Positions 58,939 through 64,000 of a DNA stretch of 64,000 nt are shown here, in pieces. The notes beneath the pieces were generated by a model. It was not told the DNA's origin and did not search any database. It saw only the letters and a list, made by a program, of their open reading frames with translations. This DNA comes from Chromatiales bacterium (lineage in GTDB: Bacteria; Pseudomonadota; Gammaproteobacteria; UBA6429; Thiohalophilaceae), in NCBI GenBank assembly GCA_027076325.1, contig JALTJZ010000046.1:92204-156203 (forward strand), in the 5' to 3' direction. Position numbers and translations under genes: made by a program. Position 1 is the stretch's first letter; each line of letters begins with the position of its first letter.

Positions 58939-59925
58939 ATGTTGATTGGACCTTATAAAATTTCGACCCCGTTAATTCTCGCTCCGATGGCCGGCGTCAC
59001 TGACCGACCCTTTCGGCAACTGTGCAAACAACTCGGCGCGGGGATGGCCGTATCCGAAATGGTGTCTTCAAACTCATTACTCTGGGGCAGTGAAAAAACC
59101 AAACGCCGCGCCAACCATGATGGCGAAACCGACCCCATTTCCGTACAAATTATGGGCACAGAACCGGCCATGATGGCCACTGCCGCCAAACATAATGCCG
59201 ACAATGGCGCACAAATTATCGACATCAACATGGGCTGCCCGGCCAAAAAGGTCTGTAATGTGCTGGCAGGCTCGGCTTTAATGCAAAACGAGGCACTTGT
59301 AAAAGACATCCTGGAAGCCGTTGTGGCCGCCGTTGAGGTGCCCGTCACACTCAAAATTCGCACCGGTTGGGACACCAACAGCCGAAATGCACTGAATATT
59401 GCAAAAATAGCCGAACAGTCCGGTATTCAGGCGCTGGCCATTCACGGCCGCACCCGCGCCTGCATGTACAAAGGCAATGCCGAATACGACACCATTGCCA
59501 ACGTTAAAAGTAGAATTTCCATTCCGGTAATCGCCAATGGCGACATTCGCACACCGGAAAAAGCCAAATTTGTCCTCGATTACACAGGCGCTGACGCTGT
59601 GATGATCGGTAGAGCCGCACAGGGTCAACCGTGGATCTTCCGAGAAATCGATCATTTCCTGAAAACGGGGCAAATCATGCCGTCGCCAAATAGCACAGAA
59701 ATCCGTGATATTTTGCTTGGGCATTTAGCCAACCTTTATGAGTTTTACGGTGAATACACCGGTGTACGCATGGCACGTAAACACATAAGTTGGTATAGCA
59801 AGGGTCAAAAGCATGGCGCCGCGTTCCGACAAGCGGTTAACCACGCAGAAACCATCGAAAAACAGCTAGAAATAACACATACTTTTTTTAACACAATGAT
59901 AACCAGGGAGGAAATAGCAGCATGA
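58939..59925 (+). CDS. dusB: tRNA-dihydrouridine synthase B
   Basis: A 328-residue flavoenzyme that reduces uridine to dihydrouridine in tRNA. PLILAPMAGVTDRPFRQL opens the FMN barrel, DINMGCPAKKVC near residue 95 holds the catalytic Cys, then GCPAKK, RTGWD, and HGRTRACMYKG follow in the usual order, with ANGDI near 200 and the C-terminal ARKHISWYSKG. It is the first gene of the classical dusB-fis operon, overlapping fis by 4 bp. Confidence 0.96.
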   Translation: MLIGPYKISTPLILAPMAGVTDRPFRQLCKQLGAGMAVSEMVSSNSLLWGSEKTKRRANHDGETDPISVQIMGTEPAMMATAAKHNADNGAQIIDINMGCPAKKVCNVLAGSALMQNEALVKDILEAVVAAVEVPVTLKIRTGWDTNSRNALNIAKIAEQSGIQALAIHGRTRACMYKGNAEYDTIANVKSRISIPVIANGDIRTPEKAKFVLDYTGADAVMIGRAAQGQPWIFREIDHFLKTGQIMPSPNSTEIRDILLGHLANLYEFYGEYTGVRMARKHISWYSKGQKHGAAFRQAVNHAETIEKQLEITHTFFNTMITREEIAA

Positions 59926-60209
59926 ATGATACAGTATCTGTAGCTAACATAGCCGCGACAACACACAATCCAACTTTTGACAAACCACTGCGTGACTGCG
60001 TAGCGGACTCAATTAACACCTATTTTGGCGCGCTGAACGGGCACCCCGCCGGCAACCTTTACAATATGGTGCTAGCAGAAGTGGAAGAACCTTTACTCTA
60101 TGCGGTATTACAGCATACCAATGGTAACCAGAGTAAAGCATCCGAGGTACTCGGTATCAACCGTGGCACACTTCGTAAAAAACTCAAAACTTACGGAATG
60201 CACGGCTAA
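59922..60209 (+). CDS. fis: DNA-binding protein Fis
   Basis: A 95-residue nucleoid protein that bends DNA and controls rRNA synthesis and many growth-linked genes. The C-terminal helix-turn-helix TNGNQSKASEVLGINRGTLRKKLKTYG is almost canonical, and the core PLYAVLQ-type helix (EEPLLYAVLQH) precedes it. The N-terminal residues (TVSVANIAATTHN) vary as usual. Its start overlaps the end of dusB. Confidence 0.96.
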   Translation: MNDTVSVANIAATTHNPTFDKPLRDCVADSINTYFGALNGHPAGNLYNMVLAEVEEPLLYAVLQHTNGNQSKASEVLGINRGTLRKKLKTYGMHG

Positions 60210-60811
60210 AGTTCCAACAAGTACCAACACCACCTTACTACCCCCCGGTAAGCATGGTGCATTTTTTAGCTTCCTCCTACTTTTTAACCTAAAAGTCAGC
60301 TACAACGCTTTCTTTTTTCAGGCACCTTTTCAAACACCATCATTTTATTAACCACGGTGACACAGCGGGCACGGTGAAAAAATAATGATAGCGAATCCTG
60401 ATCATTCCGAGCCTTTAGTTGCGAACAGCGTGTGGCAAGCTTGCCTTTCTTTTTTCAGCCCTTTTCAAATATCATCACTTTATTAACCACGGCGACACAG
60501 CGGGCACGGCGAAAACACGGCGAAAACACGGCGAAAACACGGCGAAAAAATAATGATAGCTAATCCTGGTCATTGCAAGCCTTTAGTTGCGAACAACGTG
60601 CGGCAATGGTGGGCTATTTATTCTCCTTTCAGCGTGCCTGTCGTGGTTTCAATCTTTGCCCACACACAAATCAAATGAACAAAATTACCCCATTTTTTTT
60701 GACCAAAATTCGTTTAAAACGCCCCCCTTCCCCCTGTCATGTCCCTCTGCAACAAGCTACAATTCAGTTTCAAAAAAAATTACTCAACATCAGGCTCAAA
60801 GGGTTACCAGT
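60210..60811. other. intergenic region holding a tandem repeat
   Basis: About 600 bp between fis and purH, without a gene. It holds a ~137-bp tandem duplication (60312-60448 and 60449-about 60610), listed separately, and then the AT-rich region before the purH start. Confidence 0.6.
60312..60610. repeat. tandem duplication of a GC-rich-arm repeat with an 11-bp microrepeat
   Basis: Two direct copies of about 137 bp, starting at 60312 and 60449. Both have CTTTTTTCAG, the ACCACGG..GACACAGCGGGCACGG arm and a TGATAGC..AATCCTG..TCATT segment. The second copy also has the 11-bp unit ACGGCGAAAAC repeated about four times (near 60506-60550), absent from the first copy. The arm is the same as in the element at 53990. 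Confidence 0.75.
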
Positions 60812-62386
60812 ATGGCTAGCATTACCCGCGCTCTTATCAGCGTATCGGACAAAAATGGCATTGTAGAATTTGCTAACGCACTCAGTTCAGAATTTAATAT
60901 CGAAATTCTATCCACCGGCGGCACCGCAAAATTACTGGCCGACAATAATATTCCCGTTATCGAAGTGTCCGACTACACCGGCTTTCCGGAAATGATGGAC
61001 GGCCGCGTAAAAACCCTGCACCCTAAAATTCACGGTGGCCTGCTCGGCCGACGCGGCACCGATGACGCCGTGATGCAAAAACACAATATTCCACCCATTG
61101 ATATGGTGGTGGTTAATTTATACCCTTTTGAAGCAGCCACTGCCGACCCGGACTGCTCTTTAGAAAACGCCATTGAAAACATCGACATTGGCGGCCCGAC
61201 CATGCTACGCGCTGCGGCTAAAAATAATAAAGACGTAACCGTTATTGTTAATGCCAACGACTATGAAACCGTGCTAAACGAAATGCGGGCAAACAGTGGC
61301 AGCATAAGCAGTGATACCAATTTTGATTTAGCGATTAAAGTATACGAGCACACTGCCAACTACGATGGCAATATTGCCAACTACTTTGGCAAACGCGTTA
61401 AAAACAAACCCGAAGCACACGCAAGCTTCCCACGCACTTTTAACAACCAGTTTCATTTGGTACAGGGCATGCGCTACGGCGAAAACCCGCATCAAAATGC
61501 CGCTTTCTATGTCGAAGCTCGCCCCGCCGAAGCCTGCATTGCCACTGCAACACAAGTACAGGGCAAAGAGCTTTCTTATAATAATATTGGCGACACCGAC
61601 GCGGCACTCGAATGTGTTAAACAGTTTACTCAACCCGCCTGCGTTATCGTAAAACATGCCAACCCTTGCGGCGTAGCCGTTGCAGAAGATCAATTTACTG
61701 CTTACGACCGTGCTTACAGCACCGACCCCACCTCGGCCTTCGGTGGCATTATCGCCTTTAATACACCACTCAATGCAAAAACCGCTGCCGCCATTATTGA
61801 ACGCCAGTTTGTTGAAGTGATTATTGCGCCCAATGTCGAAGCCGATGCGCTGCCTATTTTAGCCACCAAGAAAAATGTACGCGTTTTAGAATGTGGCCAA
61901 TGGCCAGCCGAACGCATTGCCGGTATCGACTACAAACGGGTTAACGGTGGCTTGTTAGTACAAGACCGAGATCTGGGTATGGTAACGGAAGCCGACTTAA
62001 ACGTTGCCACCAAACGCACACCCAGTGCACAAGAAATGCAGGACTTGTTGTTTGCCTGGAAGATTGCCAAGTTTGTTAAATCCAACGCGATTGTATATTG
62101 CAAAAACAACATGACCATTGGCGTGGGTGCAGGACAAATGAGCCGCGTCTACAGCGCAAAAATTGCCGCTATCAAAGCCGCCGATGCAGATTTAGAAGTA
62201 AAAGGTTCGGTAATGGCAAGCGATGCCTTCTTTCCATTCCGCGATGGGCTCGATCAAGCTGCCGAAGTCGGCGTCACCGCCGTCATCCAACCCGGTGGCT
62301 CCATGCGTGATGAAGAAGTCATACAGGCCGCCGATGAAAATGATATTGCAATGGTGTTTACAGGGATGCGTCACTTTAGGCATTAA
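60812..62386 (+). CDS. purH: bifunctional AICAR transformylase / IMP cyclohydrolase
   Basis: A 524-residue enzyme of the last two steps of IMP synthesis. The start at 60812 is chosen because [16 protein letters not shown] is the normal PurH N-terminus; the frame is open for 75 more codons upstream, but those lie in a repeat region and are not conserved-looking. The IMP cyclohydrolase domain has [11 protein letters not shown] and [15 protein letters not shown], and the transformylase domain has KHANPCGVA and VGAGQMSRV. It follows dusB-fis, and purD may lie elsewhere, as an integrase gene follows instead. Confidence 0.96.
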   Translation: MASITRALISVSDKNGIVEFANALSSEFNIEILSTGGTAKLLADNNIPVIEVSDYTGFPEMMDGRVKTLHPKIHGGLLGRRGTDDAVMQKHNIPPIDMVVVNLYPFEAATADPDCSLENAIENIDIGGPTMLRAAAKNNKDVTVIVNANDYETVLNEMRANSGSISSDTNFDLAIKVYEHTANYDGNIANYFGKRVKNKPEAHASFPRTFNNQFHLVQGMRYGENPHQNAAFYVEARPAEACIATATQVQGKELSYNNIGDTDAALECVKQFTQPACVIVKHANPCGVAVAEDQFTAYDRAYSTDPTSAFGGIIAFNTPLNAKTAAAIIERQFVEVIIAPNVEADALPILATKKNVRVLECGQWPAERIAGIDYKRVNGGLLVQDRDLGMVTEADLNVATKRTPSAQEMQDLLFAWKIAKFVKSNAIVYCKNNMTIGVGAGQMSRVYSAKIAAIKAADADLEVKGSVMASDAFFPFRDGLDQAAEVGVTAVIQPGGSMRDEEVIQAADENDIAMVFTGMRHFRH

Positions 62387-62452
62387 GCTAAGCAGACCAT
62401 AACACCGACCCAGCCTCAACGACAGAAATGGTCGTTGCTGGCGGTAGCGTGC

Positions 62453-63859
62453 TTAAATGTCCAGCATATCTAACGGACTTGTGACGGTAACACCCGGTTT
62501 ATTCAACACATGCGTATAAATCATTGTTGTAGAAACATCGGCATGGCCAAGCAGTTCTTGTACTGTTCTTATATCGTAACCATTTTCAAGCAAGTGCGTT
62601 GCAAACGAATGTCGTAATGAATGGCAATTTACTTTTTTTGTAATGCCCTTTTTTTCTGCTGCTTTTTTTATATAGCGTTGCAAACTACTCTCATGGACAT
62701 GGTGGCGTCTTATTTTTCCTGAACGAGGATCCGTTGAAATTTTAGACGAAGGAAAAACATACTGCCAACGAAATTCCTGCTCAGCATTTGGGTATTTCCT
62801 GGCTAATGCATCGGGGATATAAACACGACCAAAGCCTTCTTCCAGATCATCACAGTGCATCAATTTTATTTTTTTAATTTGAGATTTTAATTGTTCAGAT
62901 ATTTTTTGCGGAATAGGCACAACCCGGTCTCTTTTACTTTTAGTATTGCGAACCAATATTTGTTGGTAATCAAAGTCAACATCCAATACACGCAAGCGCA
63001 CACATTCCATCAAGCGCAAACCGCAACCATACAACAAATTAACCATTAGCTTTTGAACAGGATTATTGATCTCACTAAATAACAAAGCAATCTCATTTTT
63101 CGATAAAACAACAGGAAGGCGTTTAGGTTTTTTTGAATGCGCAAATTGAATTTTATTACTCAACTCTTTATTTAACACAGACTTATAAAAAAACATTAAA
63201 GCATTAAGCGCTTGCGACTGAGTACTTGCCGCAACTTTTCGTTTAAGCACAAGAAATTCCAGAAATTTAGAAATATCAATTTCTGATAAATAAAGCGGAT
63301 CGGCCATGGAATGAAACCGAATATACCGCAACACCCAATCAAGGTAGGCTTGCTCAGTACGAATGGAGTAATGTTTTAAACGTATACACTTAATAAGCTG
63401 TTCAATATATTTGGGATACTTAGCATAAACTTGCTTGTATAAACCCGTGTTCTTTTCAAGCTTAATCTCTAAACCCGCATTTAAATAGGCCGTAATTTCG
63501 GAAGGATAGTCACGCGCAAGAGTCGCATGCTCATTGGTTAAATTTTGCGCTTGTGCCACCCATTCATCCCAGGGGAAATCAGCAGGCCAACTGAGCTTAA
63601 CCATCTTAGTAAACAAAATTTTAATAGCGACCACAATTTGAACAAATTGCCAATCTTCAAGCCGAGGGTTGCGGCCTTTTGCTTTTAGATATTTATCAAC
63701 ATCTTCAGGTGAATGAAGCGCTAAACGCTTATTTTGATGTGCTTTTATATACGCCTCGGCATGACGAACATACCAACGGGTATTCTTTTCTTTAATACCA
63801 TAAAGTCTTGTTTTTTCAATATATTTATCCCAGAAGCGGGATACTGCTTGAGTGGTCAT
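62453..63859 (-). CDS. intI: integron integrase (tyrosine recombinase) with N-terminal extension
   Basis: A 468-residue tyrosine recombinase. Catalytic residues are Arg282 (GLRLME), Lys307, His413 and Arg416 (HSLRHSFA), His439 (LLGHAD) and Tyr448 (MIYTH), each exactly 136 residues after the corresponding IntI1 residue as I recall it (146, 171, 277, 280, 303, 312). The extra helical patch unique to integron integrases is present ([16 protein letters not shown], near 350-365), followed by STDPRSG and RRHH. The normal core-binding domain starts near residue 145 ([15 protein letters not shown]). Residues 1-136 are additional and look like a second SAM-like domain. A good SD (AAAGGAG) precedes the ATG. 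Confidence 0.92.
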   Translation of the reverse strand: MTTQAVSRFWDKYIEKTRLYGIKEKNTRWYVRHAEAYIKAHQNKRLALHSPEDVDKYLKAKGRNPRLEDWQFVQIVVAIKILFTKMVKLSWPADFPWDEWVAQAQNLTNEHATLARDYPSEITAYLNAGLEIKLEKNTGLYKQVYAKYPKYIEQLIKCIRLKHYSIRTEQAYLDWVLRYIRFHSMADPLYLSEIDISKFLEFLVLKRKVAASTQSQALNALMFFYKSVLNKELSNKIQFAHSKKPKRLPVVLSKNEIALLFSEINNPVQKLMVNLLYGCGLRLMECVRLRVLDVDFDYQQILVRNTKSKRDRVVPIPQKISEQLKSQIKKIKLMHCDDLEEGFGRVYIPDALARKYPNAEQEFRWQYVFPSSKISTDPRSGKIRRHHVHESSLQRYIKKAAEKKGITKKVNCHSLRHSFATHLLENGYDIRTVQELLGHADVSTTMIYTHVLNKPGVTVTSPLDMLDI

Positions 63860-64000
63860 CGTGCTACTCCTTTAGCAAAAATGGTCGCCGGCAACGCCAA
63901 AGCCTGTTAGGATTATGGCAATTAATTTAAAAAGATACAATTAATATAGACAGAATCCGTCTATATATTAAAAGACCGCACGCGGTCTAAATAACTGTTA
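63860..64000. other. possible attI region of an integron, with two hairpins
   Basis: The upstream side of intI, where attI normally lies. It contains CTGTTAGG near 63904, similar to an integron core site (GTTRRRY) but not perfect, and two hairpins: ATATAGAC/GTCTATAT (63944-63966) and AGACCGC/GCGGTCT (63973-63988). The window ends in CTGTTA, so a core site could straddle the edge. Confidence 0.4.

Noticed and set aside
60506..60550. The repeated ACGGCGAAAAC units as a CRISPR-like array.
   Set aside because: The units are 11 bp and adjacent, with no spacers; it is a microsatellite-type repeat.
60587..60811. Upstream extension of the purH reading frame.
   Set aside because: It runs through repeat-derived sequence, is not protein-like, and the normal PurH N-terminus begins at 60812.
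62417..62437. CAACGAC...GTCGTTG hairpin after purH as a possible attC site or terminator.
   Set aside because: It is only 21 bases, lacks the second pair of core boxes expected of attC, and no T-run follows.
63860..63950. LexA box controlling the integrase.
   Set aside because: No CTGT-N8-ACAG pair is found upstream of the gene.

Overview
The window reads as chromosome of a moderately AT-rich gammaproteobacterium that denitrifies with a cytochrome cd1 nitrite reductase. The evidence is the dusB-fis-purH order, a DUF3426 zinc-ribbon gene, a glnE/ilvE/hldE/waaF neighbourhood, and a complete nir/nor cluster under a Dnr-type regulator. No nitrate reductase or nitrous oxide reductase gene is present here, and I saw no tRNA or rRNA genes.

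Positions 1-20,900 hold cell-envelope and housekeeping genes. A tightly packed minus-strand operon (methyltransferase, two family-9 glycosyltransferases, rmlB, start of rmlA) makes surface sugars. A third family-9 glycosyltransferase and waaF flank a large secreted M4 metalloprotease with PKD domains and a C-terminal sorting tail. Then follow an aldo/keto reductase, an FAD oxidoreductase, hldE, a small zinc protein, ilvE, a membrane protein, glnE and a divergent SGNH-hydrolase gene. Positions 20,900-23,900 carry a small membrane protein, a gene-poor gap, and groESL with a perfect CIRCE operator and a strong terminator.

Positions 23,990-46,200 are a denitrification island, almost entirely on the minus strand. 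Read in the direction of transcription it has dnr; norC-norB; norQ, an unassigned membrane gene, a polyferredoxin gene and norD; nirS, a hexaheme NapC/NirT fusion, a cupredoxin and a first NirN-like gene; and nirE-C-F-D-L-G-H-J-N for heme d1 synthesis. A plus-strand pair (membrane hemerythrin and triheme cytochrome) is inserted between the last two blocks. Four FNR/Dnr-type boxes (TTGAY-N4-RTCAA), most with a suitably spaced -10-like hexamer, tie the blocks together. Nitrite would be reduced to NO by NirS and NO to N2O by NorBC, with the c-type cytochromes and the cupredoxin as probable electron carriers.

The most unusual part is the second NirN-like protein (33128-34717). It keeps the cytochrome c domain and the d1-type propeller but has Tyr where NirS, NirF and the other NirN all have the proximal heme d1 histidine. 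It lies 5 bp from a cupredoxin gene and next to a NapC/NirT protein fused to an ethylbenzene-dehydrogenase-type heme domain.

Positions 46,200-62,400 return to housekeeping: fxsA, cutA, an HD-GYP gene, dsbD, a TlpA-like thioredoxin, aroQ-accB-accC, prmA, a phosphate-binding-like protein with a porin, a DUF3426 gene, dusB-fis and purH. Noncoding repeats built on a conserved GC-rich arm occur before prmA (as a nested palindrome) and before purH (as a tandem duplication). The window ends with an integron integrase gene (62453-63859) carrying a 136-residue N-terminal extension, so an integron platform probably continues beyond the right edge.
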